From an uncultured Aquimarina sp. (lineage in GTDB: Bacteria; Bacteroidota; Bacteroidia; Flavobacteriales; Flavobacteriaceae): a DNA stretch of 32,868 bases. Location of the stretch: contig CANLCT010000046.1 of the NCBI GenBank assembly GCA_947489195.1, positions 1-32,868 on the forward strand, given 5' to 3'. Made by a program: the position numbers and the translations under genes. Shown here one piece after another: positions 1-8,466 of this stretch. The notes below the pieces were generated by a model. The model saw nothing but the letters and a program-made list of their open reading frames with translations. It made no database searches and was not told the origin of the DNA. How positions within the stretch are numbered: the first letter of the stretch is position 1; each line of letters begins with the position of its first letter.

Positions 1-119
1 TTCAATACTTTAATTTACTAAATATTCTGCTTTTTTTGTCTATGTTTTTACTCTTTCTTAAGTCGAACTCACGTTAAGTAGTCTTCTCGATAAAATTTGT
101 TTCATTCCATTACACAAAT

Positions 120-424
120 CACTCGAAGTAATAGCTAACCATAACCTAATTTTAATATTGGTTCGAGTGTTTTTATGTAGCCCTAGCGGAATAAAAATGT
201 ATCGAGAACCATTCCATTAGTTCATTCACTCGAAGTAATAGCTAACCACAACCTAATTTTAATATTGGTTCGAGTATTTTTATGTAGCTCTAGCGTAATA
301 AAAATGTATCGAGAATCATTACATTTTATTAATCACTCGAAGTAATAACTAACGATAAACCAAGTTTAATATTGGTTTGAGTGTTTTTATGTAGCTCTAG
401 CGAAAAAAAATGTGACAATAATAA
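120..424. repeat. Three tandem copies of a 107-bp palindromic intergenic repeat
   Basis: Copies begin with CACTCGAAGTAATA at 120, 227 and 334, so the period is exactly 107 bp; the third copy is shorter and degenerates near 412. Copies 1 and 2 differ at only a handful of positions before their last few bases. Each copy contains a long imperfect hairpin: in copy 1 GGTTCGA (160-166) can pair with TCGAGAACC (202-210, AG bulge), and TTTTTAT (170-176) with ATAAAAA (191-197), around the loop GTAGCCCTAGCGG. An alternative pairing is CACTCGAA (120-127) with TTCGAGTG (162-169). A partial, possibly inverted fragment lies at about 80-119 (CTTCTCGATAAAAT). The array sits just downstream of the minus-strand gene ending at 425. 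It resembles REP/BIME-like dispersed palindromic repeats. Function unknown. Bases 1-79 show nothing recognisable. Confidence 0.85.
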
Positions 425-1471
425 TTAATACCCAGTTTCTTTTCGATGTGTGACATAATTTTTTGTTACAAAATCAAATCCTGTTTTTAAAATTTCCCCC
501 ATAGTTTCACATCTTCGAAACTTAGAATGGAATGTGAAATTAAACAGATCTTCGCGTAAAACTTTCACATTTTCAGGTGTCGAAATAAAATCTTTCTCCA
601 TACATTCTAGCAAGCGTGCAGTTCTAGTATGCGTATTCATCATCCGTTTAGCCAAAATGGAGCGTTCTTCTTTTTGGTATTGATGTACCGATGATAAGTC
701 TAAACGATCACTAATCATAGAAATCATTTCATTATTCTCCTTAAAAAATTGAGGCTGATATACCTTTAATTTCCCTTCATAACATTGTTGATCAAAATCA
801 ATTGCTCTTATTTTATATTCCACATGATCAAAATCATGAGTGGGAATAATTACATAATTATACGAACGCATATCGCCTAAAAGACGTAATTGACAACGCT
901 CATTAAATTTAACAAACTCTTTAGCTATTTGTGCCTTGGCTTGAGCACTTAAATCGGGTAAATAATCCTTTATAAACGTATCTCCAGGAATACCTACAAT
1001 ATGCTCTTCAATAAGGGTGTTTTCATGTACAAAAAAATTGATCCTATTTGGCGAAAAAATATGTTCCAACTCTAGTCCATATACCCTCGAGGCATCGGCT
1101 TGCTTTACATAAAAGTAGGTATAGTTATCATTTAAAATATTTCGAATTTTGATTCTAAAAGGTTTCGAATTCCCAAAAGTGCAATAATCAATAGCATCAA
1201 TACTTAAAAATTCTGTAATTTCTTGGTTTCCATCAGAGTGAAGAATGGTATACACCTGTTTTAAACTTCGATCAATATCCTTACGTTCAAATTCATTATA
1301 ATATACACTTACCCACAACGTATCATTATCATTTACATCAAATACACTAATCGCTCCCGAAAAACGTAACAAATCATCATAAAAAACAGATATTTTTAAT
1401 AATCTATTATAATCATTCAAATAACTATTCAAAAAAGATTGAATAGGATACGTTGGTTTTTTTTTAGACAT
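425..1471 (-). CDS. Conserved hypothetical protein with kinase-like catalytic loop
   Basis: Predicted cytoplasmic protein of 348 aa, with no signal peptide or membrane segment. I do not recognise a named family, but the segment around residues 199-227 reads as a protein-kinase/aminoglycoside-phosphotransferase-like active site: GDMRSYN (Asp/Asn catalytic loop, about 199-205) followed after about 20 residues by IDFD (about 224-227, metal-binding Asp). Upstream, YVK (about 121-123) could hold the ATP-binding lysine and EEHIVGIPGD a hinge. The N-terminal third (LRFSGAISVFDVNDNDTLWV) does not look kinase-like. Start choice: ATGs at 1486 and 1471 are in frame. A TATATTTG box at 1493-1500 puts the likely transcription start close to 1486, which favours MSKKKPT at 1471. 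It is monocistronic and divergent from the PorP/SprF-like gene. The kinase assignment is an inference from motifs only. Confidence 0.8.
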   Translation of the reverse strand: MSKKKPTYPIQSFLNSYLNDYNRLLKISVFYDDLLRFSGAISVFDVNDNDTLWVSVYYNEFERKDIDRSLKQVYTILHSDGNQEITEFLSIDAIDYCTFGNSKPFRIKIRNILNDNYTYFYVKQADASRVYGLELEHIFSPNRINFFVHENTLIEEHIVGIPGDTFIKDYLPDLSAQAKAQIAKEFVKFNERCQLRLLGDMRSYNYVIIPTHDFDHVEYKIRAIDFDQQCYEGKLKVYQPQFFKENNEMISMISDRLDLSSVHQYQKEERSILAKRMMNTHTRTARLLECMEKDFISTPENVKVLREDLFNFTFHSKFRRCETMGEILKTGFDFVTKNYVTHRKETGY

Positions 1472-1492
1472 TAAGCGCTCTTCCATAATAAA

Positions 1493-1500
1493 CAAATATA
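1493..1500 (-). promoter_or_regulatory. Bacteroidota -7 box (TATATTTG) for the kinase-like gene
   Basis: Read on the minus strand the bases are TATATTTG, a perfect match to the Bacteroidota -7 consensus TAnnTTTG. It lies 6 bp before the ATG at 1486 and 21 bp before the ATG at 1471. No well-spaced TTG element at -33 is obvious, so the call rests on the -7 box and its position. Confidence 0.5.
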
Positions 1501-1661
1501 CTTTGTTCTGTTTTAATTCACATTCTGAAGTTTTATCCTATCAAGTTAAAACTCCTATTTTCTAATAAAACTCAGTAATGAAATTTAAACTTACTATTTT
1601 ATATACGCATCTCAAAATTTACATATAAACGATATTTTTTGCATTTAATCTATAAAAAATA

Positions 1662-1691
1662 TTGTCTACTAATTCTAAATCCTTAACTTTG
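1662..1691 (+). promoter_or_regulatory. Promoter for PorP/SprF-like gene (TTG-N19-TAACTTTG)
   Basis: TTG at 1662-1664 and TAACTTTG at 1684-1691 are separated by 19 bp, matching the Bacteroidota sigma-factor consensus TTG / TAnnTTTG in sequence and spacing. The predicted transcription start (about 1697) leaves a leader of roughly 35 nt before the ATG at 1734. This argues against any start upstream of 1734. Confidence 0.65.
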
Positions 1692-1733
1692 AATTTTGTA
1701 TATTCTTACAAATATTCATTAAGGCTTAGGTAC

Positions 1734-2759
1734 ATGAAAGCAAAAATTACTTTATTTATTTTTTTTGGTATTTTTCAAACATTGCTTTCGCAAGAAGGTT
1801 TACCTACATATCAGGATTACTTAACAAGTAGTTGGTATCTTTTATACCCTTCAATGGCTGGCGCAGCAGAATCGAATCAAATACGATTAACAGGTCGATC
1901 GCAATGGTTTGATGTTCAGGACGCTCCAACTTTAGCTACGGCAAGTATAAATGGTAGAGTTCGAAATAATATTGGAGCTGGAGTACTTGCTTTTAGTGAC
2001 ACTAATGGTAATTTTTCGCAAACTGGTTTATATACTACTTTTTCTTATCATTTAAATTTAACATCTAGACAATTAAGCTTAAATAGAATTATTTTTGGAG
2101 CTAGCGCAGCTGTTATTCAACAAAAAATTGATGAGCGCGATTTAATCAATCCACGTTTTAATGACCCCTCGATAACAGGTAATGTACTTTCAGATACTTA
2201 TTTTGATACCGATTTTGGGGTATCATATTTAAACAATGATTTCTTTTTACATTTTACAGTAAAAAATGCCCTTTCTATAAGTAAATTACGATTCAACACC
2301 TTTAGTAACAACGAACCCGAAACACAGCGCCGGTTTATTTCAACTATTGGATATACCTTAAGTCTTGGAAATAATGGTTTAAGTTTTGAACCCTCATTTT
2401 TGTATTTAACGACTCCCTCAATAAACGAGCAAATTGTAGATATAAATGCCAAAATATACAAAGATCTTGTTAGATATAAATTATGGGGTGGTTTATCTTA
2501 TCGTGTTAATTTTGAAGGCACTCCAATAACTACAGATAACCGAATTGTAGAAGAACAACGTTTTCAAACCATTAGCCCCTTTGTAGGTATTAATTATAAA
2601 GATTTTGTTTTTGCTTATACTTATACCAACCAATTAAACGAAGTTACTATTAGTAATGCTGGTTTTCATCAAATTACATTAGGGTATAACTTTGGTGGTG
2701 AAAAATACCGTGGTGCAGAAAAAAGATGGCACTGTAACTGTCCAGCCATTAACGATTAA
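1734..2759 (+). CDS. Type IX secretion system membrane protein, PorP/SprF family
   Basis: Outer-membrane beta-barrel protein of 341 aa. It starts with a signal peptide (MKAKITLFIFFGIFQTLLSQ, cleavage near the Gln) followed by EGLPTYQDYLTSSWYLLYPSMAGA, the typical N-terminal block of PorP/SprF proteins (Q-Y-x-N-P-A-like 'YPSMAG'). The remainder is alternating amphipathic strands, and the C-terminus includes ITLGYNF. In known systems PorP/SprF-type proteins pair with SprE/GldJ-side components and are linked to secretion and anchoring of T9SS cargo such as gliding adhesins. Many paralogues exist per genome, usually after a giant adhesin gene. Here it stands alone, so its cargo is not evident. 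The upstream codons in the same frame lie within or before the promoter and are not used. An imperfect hairpin follows the stop. Length and pattern are normal for the family. Confidence 0.88.
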   Translation: MKAKITLFIFFGIFQTLLSQEGLPTYQDYLTSSWYLLYPSMAGAAESNQIRLTGRSQWFDVQDAPTLATASINGRVRNNIGAGVLAFSDTNGNFSQTGLYTTFSYHLNLTSRQLSLNRIIFGASAAVIQQKIDERDLINPRFNDPSITGNVLSDTYFDTDFGVSYLNNDFFLHFTVKNALSISKLRFNTFSNNEPETQRRFISTIGYTLSLGNNGLSFEPSFLYLTTPSINEQIVDINAKIYKDLVRYKLWGGLSYRVNFEGTPITTDNRIVEEQRFQTISPFVGINYKDFVFAYTYTNQLNEVTISNAGFHQITLGYNFGGEKYRGAEKRWHCNCPAIND

Positions 2760-2816
2760 TTCCTTTTTAAAAAATACAATTCGCAAAAAAAACATAATTT
2801 CAGAAATGGATAAAAC

Positions 2817-2840
2817 AACTCTATCACAAAAGAGTTAATT
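2817..2840 (+). terminator. Weak possible terminator after the PorP/SprF-like gene
   Basis: AACTCT (2817-2822) and AGAGTT (2831-2836) form a 6-bp stem with an 8-nt loop, followed by AATTTTA. It lies 58 bp after the stop at 2759 and just before uvrB. The stem is short and the T-run poor, so this could be chance. Confidence 0.3.
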
Positions 2841-2865
2841 TTACATTTATTCCAATTCTTTTTTT

Positions 2866-4869
2866 ATGAAGTTCGAACTTGTATCTAACTATAAACCTAC
2901 CGGAGATCAACCTGAGGCAATAAAACAATTAGTTAACGGATTAAATTCCAACACACAGTTTCAAACACTTTTAGGAGTAACAGGTTCTGGAAAAACATTT
3001 ACTGCTGCAAATGTGATTACTGAAGTGCAAAAACCTACTTTAGTTTTAGCACATAATAAAACTTTAGCTGCTCAATTATTTCAAGAATTTAAACAGTTTT
3101 TTCCAAATAATGCGGTGGAGTATTTTGTTTCTTACTATGATTATTATCAGCCTGAAGCTTTTATTCCTACTACCGGAACCTATATTGAAAAAGATCTATC
3201 TATTAACGATGAACTAGAAAAACTACGATTAAGTACGACCTCGTCCCTTCTTTCGGGAAGAAGAGATATTTTAGTTGTAGCATCAGTTTCGTGTTTATAC
3301 GGAATTGGAAATCCAGATGAGTTTCAAAAAAGTATCATTTACTTAGAAAAAGATCAAGAAATATCACGCACCGAATTATTACACTTACTAGTTCAAAGTT
3401 TATACGCCCGTACTGAAGCAGAATTTTTACCTGGGAATTTTAGAATTAAAGGAGACACTATAGATATTTATCCTAGCTATGCTGACGATGCGTTTCGCAT
3501 TCATTTTTTTGGTGATGAAATTGAAGAAATAGAATCTTTTGACCCAAGAACAAAAGAAATCTTAGAACAATTTGAAAAACTAAGCATTTACCCAGCAAAT
3601 ATGTTTGTTACTTCAAAAGAAGTTTTAAACGGTGCCATTGATCAAATAGCTTTAGATTTAGGAAAACAAGTTGAATATTTTAATGAAATAGGGAAACATT
3701 TAGAAGCAAAACGCTTAGAAGAACGCACCAATTTTGATCTGGAAATGATCAAAGAATTAGGTTACTGTTCTGGAATTGAAAATTACTCTCGTTATCTCGA
3801 TGGACGTAAACCTGGAACACGCCCCTTCTGTTTACTCGATTTTTTTCCAGATGATTATTTAATGATCATTGACGAAAGTCATGTAACTATTCCGCAAGTA
3901 CATGCGATGTATGGAGGAGACCGTTCTCGTAAAGAGAATTTAGTCGAATATGGTTTCCGATTACCCGCTGCTATGGATAACAGGCCTTTAAAGTTTGAAG
4001 AGTTTGAAGTAATGCAGAATCAAGTACTATACATTAGTGCTACTCCTGCTGATTATGAGCTACAAAAATGCGAAGGAGTGTATACAGAACAGATCATTCG
4101 CCCAACTGGATTATTAGATCCTATTATTGAAGTTAGGCCTAGCTTAAACCAAATAGATGATTTGGTTGAAGAAATGCAATTGCGCATTGATAAAGACGAA
4201 CGTATTTTAGTAACTACCTTAACTAAGCGAATGGCTGAAGAGCTAGCCAAATACCTTACCAAAATCAATGTACGCTGTCGTTACATACACAGTGACATAG
4301 ATACCCTAGAACGCGTTGAGATAATGCAAGACCTTAGAAAAGGTTTATTTGATGTACTTATTGGTGTTAACTTACTTCGAGAGGGATTAGATTTACCCGA
4401 AGTTTCATTGGTAGCTATTTTAGATGCTGATAAAGAAGGTTTTTTACGAAATGTACGTTCACTTACACAAACTATAGGTAGAGCCGCTCGTAACGTAAAT
4501 GGAAAAGCCATTATGTACGCAGATAAAATTACGACCAGTATGCAAAAAACTATTGATGAAACCGCTTACCGCAGAACCAAACAAATTAACTACAATACAA
4601 AAAATAATATTACCCCTCAACCTTTAAATAAACCCATTGACAATAGTTTAAACACTACAAAAAAAGAGCCTTATAAAATTGAAGCTGCCGCTACATTAAA
4701 AGCTGCAGAAGAAGAAGTAGTTTATTATTCAAAAGATCAACTTCAAACTCGCATTAGAGGACTAAGAAAGGACATGGAAACAGCTGCTAAAGATTTAGAT
4801 TTTATGAAAGCTGCTAAACTACGTGATGAAATAAAAATGCTACAGGTAAAGGTTAAAGAAAAACAATAA
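2866..4869 (+). CDS. uvrB: Excinuclease ABC subunit UvrB
   Basis: Nucleotide excision repair helicase-like protein (667 aa, normal length). It receives damage-bearing DNA from UvrA and loads UvrC for incision. Visible features: Walker A GVTGSGKT (37-44); the damage-probing beta-hairpin motif YYDYYQPEAFIP; a DEAD-like box IDESHV; helicase motifs at SATPADYE and in the RATIGRAAR-type motif VI region (QTIGRAARN); and a C-terminal UVR coiled-coil domain (about 630-665, RGLRKDMETAAKDLDFMKAAKLRDEI) that contacts UvrC. The linker before the UVR domain is rich in Asn, Thr and Pro, as is common in this protein. The start ATG follows an AT-rich, SD-less leader. The gene is closed by a strong hairpin terminator shared with the convergent nqr operon. 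Assignment is unambiguous. Confidence 0.98.
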   Translation: MKFELVSNYKPTGDQPEAIKQLVNGLNSNTQFQTLLGVTGSGKTFTAANVITEVQKPTLVLAHNKTLAAQLFQEFKQFFPNNAVEYFVSYYDYYQPEAFIPTTGTYIEKDLSINDELEKLRLSTTSSLLSGRRDILVVASVSCLYGIGNPDEFQKSIIYLEKDQEISRTELLHLLVQSLYARTEAEFLPGNFRIKGDTIDIYPSYADDAFRIHFFGDEIEEIESFDPRTKEILEQFEKLSIYPANMFVTSKEVLNGAIDQIALDLGKQVEYFNEIGKHLEAKRLEERTNFDLEMIKELGYCSGIENYSRYLDGRKPGTRPFCLLDFFPDDYLMIIDESHVTIPQVHAMYGGDRSRKENLVEYGFRLPAAMDNRPLKFEEFEVMQNQVLYISATPADYELQKCEGVYTEQIIRPTGLLDPIIEVRPSLNQIDDLVEEMQLRIDKDERILVTTLTKRMAEELAKYLTKINVRCRYIHSDIDTLERVEIMQDLRKGLFDVLIGVNLLREGLDLPEVSLVAILDADKEGFLRNVRSLTQTIGRAARNVNGKAIMYADKITTSMQKTIDETAYRRTKQINYNTKNNITPQPLNKPIDNSLNTTKKEPYKIEAAATLKAAEEEVVYYSKDQLQTRIRGLRKDMETAAKDLDFMKAAKLRDEIKMLQVKVKEKQ

Positions 4870-4883
4870 ACTAATATTAAATA

Positions 4884-4926
4884 AAAAAGGCAAGGCAGCA
4901 ATTTTAAATTGCTGCCTTGCCTTTTT
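4884..4926. terminator. Bidirectional rho-independent terminator between uvrB and nqrF
   Basis: A perfect 21-bp inverted repeat (4884-4904 and 4906-4926, centre 4905) with GC-rich core GGCAAGGCAGC and flanking A5 and T5 runs. The A-run on the left becomes a U-run on the opposite strand, so the same hairpin can end transcripts of uvrB (+) and of nqrABCDEF (-, stop at 4960). Confidence 0.93.
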
Positions 4927-4959
4927 ATATTCAACGATAATATCGTCTATTTCTTTTAA

Positions 4960-6267
4960 TTAACCTCCAAAGTCATCAAAACGAACATTTTCTTTTGGTA
5001 CTCCAAAATCATCTGCCATTTTTTCAACCGCTTTATTCATTAATGGTGGTCCACAGAAATAGAATTCAATATCCTCTGGTGAGTCGTGTTTTGACAAATA
5101 ATTATCAATTACCACTTGGTGTACAAAACCTACAAAACCATCACCTTCACCTTCTAAATCAGCTTTTACTTTCCAGTTATCCTCTTCCATTGGTTCAGAT
5201 AAGGCAATGTAAAACTTAAAGTTAGGGAAATCACGCTCTAAGGCTCTAAAATGCTCTGTGTAGAACAACTCACGCTTTGAACGACCTCCATACCAATAAG
5301 ATACTTTACGACCTGACTTTAATGTACGGAATAAGTGATATAAATGAGAACGCATTGGTGCCATACCAGCTCCTCCACCTACATAAATCATTTCAGCTTC
5401 GCTATGGTTAATAAAGAATTCACCATAAGGTCCTGAAATCACACACTTATCTCCTTTTTTCAATGAAAACACGTATGATGATGCTACTCCTGGATTTACA
5501 TCTGCCCATCCACCTTTTTGTCTATCAAAAGGAGGAGTTGCAATACGAACGTTTAACATAATTTCACGTCCTTCAGCTGGGTAAGAAGCCATTGAGTATG
5601 CACGTTCAACCAACTCAGGATTCGTCATTTTCAAATCCCAAAGTTTAAATTTATCCCATTCTAATTGGAATTTATCTGGAGTTTCATGCTCTTCAGGGTG
5701 CGCGGTAATGTCCATATCTTTAAAATCGACAGTACAAGCTGGTACTTCAATCTGAATATAACCTCCCGCTTCGTAATCCATATCTTCAGGGATTTCAACT
5801 ACGAATTCCTTAATAAATGAGGCTACATTATAGTTACGTACTACAGTTGCTTCCCATTTCTTAATTCCAAATACTTCTTCAGGAACTTGGATAACCATAT
5901 CAGATTTTACTTTAACCTGACATCCTAAACGCCATCCTTCAGCTGCTTCTTTACGAGTAAAGTGTGGAGTTTCAGTTGGCAATAAATCACCTCCACCTTC
6001 TAATACTTGACATTTACATTGTATACAAGTACCACCACCACCACAAGCTGATGGTAAAAATATTTTGTTATTTCCTAAAGTCCCTAATAAGGTTCCTCCC
6101 GAAGAAACTTCAACTTCTTCACCTCCATTAATTTTTAATTTTACTGGGCCAGAAGGCGACAGCTTTTCTTTTGCAAATAAAAGGATACCAACTAAAATCA
6201 ACGTAAGTAGTAAAAAGGCTACCACCGTTGCAATAATTGTTCCTCCTGTACTGGCTGCTAATATCAT
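4960..6267 (-). CDS. nqrF: Na+-translocating NADH:quinone reductase subunit F
   Basis: NADH-oxidising entry subunit of the Na+-pumping NQR complex in the inner membrane (435 aa). One N-terminal membrane helix (about 8-32) anchors it. A plant-type ferredoxin domain follows, with [2Fe-2S] cysteines C75, C81, C84 and C116 ([13 protein letters not shown] ... GCQV). A ferredoxin-reductase module comes next, with the FAD motif RAYSMASYP, the NADH-binding glycine motif [10 protein letters not shown] and the terminal aromatic-rich DDFGG. It is the last gene of nqrABCDEF, 4 bp after nqrE. An insertion around residues 190-220 ([12 protein letters not shown]) is consistent with other NqrF proteins. Electron flow: NADH, FAD, 2Fe-2S, then FMN in NqrC/NqrB. 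Confidence 0.98.
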   Translation of the reverse strand: MILAASTGGTIIATVVAFLLLTLILVGILLFAKEKLSPSGPVKLKINGGEEVEVSSGGTLLGTLGNNKIFLPSACGGGGTCIQCKCQVLEGGGDLLPTETPHFTRKEAAEGWRLGCQVKVKSDMVIQVPEEVFGIKKWEATVVRNYNVASFIKEFVVEIPEDMDYEAGGYIQIEVPACTVDFKDMDITAHPEEHETPDKFQLEWDKFKLWDLKMTNPELVERAYSMASYPAEGREIMLNVRIATPPFDRQKGGWADVNPGVASSYVFSLKKGDKCVISGPYGEFFINHSEAEMIYVGGGAGMAPMRSHLYHLFRTLKSGRKVSYWYGGRSKRELFYTEHFRALERDFPNFKFYIALSEPMEEDNWKVKADLEGEGDGFVGFVHQVVIDNYLSKHDSPEDIEFYFCGPPLMNKAVEKMADDFGVPKENVRFDDFGG

Positions 6268-6271
6268 TTTA

Positions 6272-6988
6272 TTACTTATTTGTTGCGTTTAACACCATTT
6301 CTTTAGATTCATCTAAAAGCTCTTCTGCTTCTGCTTGAACCTCTTCTTTTACTGGTTTTTTGTTTCCTTCATCACCAGTTAGCATTCCTCCAAAACTCAT
6401 AAAGCCAATGGCCATAAGTCCTGTTAAAATAAATGTAATTCCTAAACCTCTTAATGGTGCAGGTACATTTGAATACCTAATTTTTTCGCGTATAGCTGCA
6501 ATAGCTAAAATTGCTAAAAACCATCCAATACCAGAACTAACTCCATAATTTAAAGCCATTCCTAAGGTTGGAATTTCACGAGACTGCATAAATAACGAAC
6601 CTCCTAAAATAGCACAGTTTACAGCAATTAAGGGTAAAAAGATACCTAATGAATTGTATAATGAAGGTGAAAATTTTTCTACTACAATTTCTACTAATTG
6701 TACCATAGTTGCAATGGTAGCAATAAACAAGATAAAAGATAAGAAACTTAAATCGTAGCTAGCATACTCAGCTCCTAACCAGGATAACGCTCCTTCTTTT
6801 AACACATACGTATCCAACAACCAGTTAACAGGAACGGTAATGGCCATTACAAAAATAACCGCTGCTCCTAAACCTACTGCTGTTGAAACTTTTTTAGATA
6901 CGGCAAGGTACGAACACATCCCTAGGAAGGTTGCAAATACCATGTTATCTATAAATATCGACTTAAAAAATAATTCTAAATGTTCCAT
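6272..6988 (-). CDS. nqrE: Na+-translocating NADH:quinone reductase subunit E
   Basis: Integral membrane subunit with about six helices, homologous to NqrD. Together the two bind an intramembrane [2Fe-2S] centre through one pair of cysteines each. Here C25 (GMCSYLAVS) and C125 (AVNCAILGG) are in the expected places. At 238 aa it is about 40 residues longer than the proteobacterial form. The extra C-terminus (about 205-238, [20 protein letters not shown]) is acidic and hydrophilic and lies after the last helix; similar tails are common in Bacteroidota. The next gene in the operon, nqrF, starts 4 bp downstream. Confidence 0.96.
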   Translation of the reverse strand: MEHLELFFKSIFIDNMVFATFLGMCSYLAVSKKVSTAVGLGAAVIFVMAITVPVNWLLDTYVLKEGALSWLGAEYASYDLSFLSFILFIATIATMVQLVEIVVEKFSPSLYNSLGIFLPLIAVNCAILGGSLFMQSREIPTLGMALNYGVSSGIGWFLAILAIAAIREKIRYSNVPAPLRGLGITFILTGLMAIGFMSFGGMLTGDEGNKKPVKEEVQAEAEELLDESKEMVLNATNK

Positions 6989-7010
6989 TATATCTTATAC
7001 TTTTAAGTTC

Positions 7011-7691
7011 CTAACTTTCAATTAATGATTGATTTCTACTACGTTGAATCCAAATAATGATTCCTACTGTAATTAATGCCATTGGTGCTAACAACATAAA
7101 ACCGTTGTTCTCATATCCTAAAGCATATAATCCTGTTTTTTCAATTGGATCTCCTAACACTTTAAATCCTAGTAATGTTCCCGAACCTAATAATTCACGA
7201 AAGAAACCCACTATAATCAATATCAAACCATAACCTGCTGCATTACCAATTCCGTCAAGGAAAGATTTCCAAGGACCATTACCTAAAGCAAATGCTTCAA
7301 AACGTCCCATAATAATACAGTTAGTAATAATTAATCCAACAAATACAGAAAGTTGCTTACTTAACTCATAAGCAAATGCTTTTAGTACTAAATCTACTAC
7401 AATTACCAATGTTGCCACAACAACTAATTGAACAATGATTCGAATTTTTGATGGAATAATGTTACGCATTAATGAAATTACAACGTTACCCATTGCCAAT
7501 ACAAACATTACTGCTAATGCCATTACAATTGACGCTTTTAACTGCGCTGTAATTGCTAAGGCTGAACAAATACCTAATACTTGAATAGTAATAGGATTAT
7601 TATCAAACAGAGGATCTGTCATTAAACCTTTATTCTTCTTTGAGAATAACGGCTCTTTTGCTTTTACTTCTTTTTCTGCTACTTCAGCCAT
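7011..7691 (-). CDS. nqrD: Na+-translocating NADH:quinone reductase subunit D
   Basis: Membrane subunit of 226 aa with about six transmembrane helices, paralogous to NqrE. The conserved Fe-S cysteines are C42 (GICSALAITAQ) and C125 (ITNCIIMGR). It has an N-terminal hydrophilic extension of about 25 residues (MAEVAEKEVKAKEPLFSKKN). It starts 2 bp after the nqrC stop, consistent with translational coupling. The IIMGRFEAFA signature after the second cysteine is typical of the family. Confidence 0.96.
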   Translation of the reverse strand: MAEVAEKEVKAKEPLFSKKNKGLMTDPLFDNNPITIQVLGICSALAITAQLKASIVMALAVMFVLAMGNVVISLMRNIIPSKIRIIVQLVVVATLVIVVDLVLKAFAYELSKQLSVFVGLIITNCIIMGRFEAFALGNGPWKSFLDGIGNAAGYGLILIIVGFFRELLGSGTLLGFKVLGDPIEKTGLYALGYENNGFMLLAPMALITVGIIIWIQRSRNQSLIES

Positions 7692-7693
7692 AA

Positions 7694-8464
7694 CTAGTTT
7701 GGTTTTACAGTTTCAAAATAAGGCACATATAACTTTAAGTCTGTTTTGATCATTGCTGTTACTCCATCACCTGTGATAGTTGCTCCAGCTATGGCATCGA
7801 CTTTGTTATCTCCTTTTCTCTGGTTAGTTGGATCATTATTTCCTTTAGCAACAGTAATACCTTTGTATTCTGCTCCACTGTAAATACTTTCTCCTTTAAA
7901 ATCTTCGTAAAAAAATGACTCTTTAATATTCGCACCTAAACCAGGGGTTTCCCCTTTGTGATCAAAGAAAGCTCCTTTTACGGTTTTCAAATCTCCTTCT
8001 AAAGCTACATAACCCCAAATGGCATCCCATAAACCTTTTCCGTATAAAGGCACTATGTATGATTTTTTACCATCAACAGTTCCAATATATAAAGGCAGCT
8101 TACGAACATAACCCGCTTCTTTAGCTTTCTGACCTTCTTTCTTTACATCAATATCAAAGGCTGCTTCTGTTTTAGTTGCTTTAGTCCCCTCAATAATGTA
8201 TTGGTTTTCACCAATATATTCAGAAAATATCTTATCCGCTTCATTAGCATCAACCGGAGAGTTTGCATCTTCAGCATTTTTTGTTAATGTTGCTTTAGTG
8301 ATACCCATAGCAAACAAAATGTTTTGCTTTTTTTCTTTTTTCTTATTCTCCTTAATGTTTGCATTTAATGATCCAAAAAGACCTGCTAACACAGTTCCTA
8401 CTACGACTACCATTCCGATAGCAAATAGTAAGGTATATGAATTTTTTTCAGTATTTACTGCCAT
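7694..8464 (-). CDS. nqrC: Na+-translocating NADH:quinone reductase subunit C
   Basis: Periplasmic FMN-carrying subunit (256 aa) anchored by one N-terminal helix (about 10-32, YTLLFAIGMVVVVGTVLAGL). The flavinylation motif is AGATITG near the C-terminus, with T229 as the residue expected to receive FMN through a phosphoester bond added by ApbE. No apbE gene is present in the window. Other family blocks are GLWDAIWGYVAL and HKGETPGLGANI. It lies 2 bp after nqrB and 2 bp before nqrD. Confidence 0.96.
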   Translation of the reverse strand: MAVNTEKNSYTLLFAIGMVVVVGTVLAGLFGSLNANIKENKKKEKKQNILFAMGITKATLTKNAEDANSPVDANEADKIFSEYIGENQYIIEGTKATKTEAAFDIDVKKEGQKAKEAGYVRKLPLYIGTVDGKKSYIVPLYGKGLWDAIWGYVALEGDLKTVKGAFFDHKGETPGLGANIKESFFYEDFKGESIYSGAEYKGITVAKGNNDPTNQRKGDNKVDAIAGATITGDGVTAMIKTDLKLYVPYFETVKPN

Positions 8465-8466
8465 CG

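Noticed and set aside
1..424. CRISPR array
   Set aside because: The units are 107 bp and similar along nearly their whole length with no unique spacers, so this is a tandem palindromic repeat, not a CRISPR.
2198..2461. Minus-strand frame opposite the PorP/SprF-like gene, and similar frames opposite uvrB, nqrF and the TonB receptor
   Set aside because: They are antisense shadows of confidently identified genes with no family pattern or promoter of their own.
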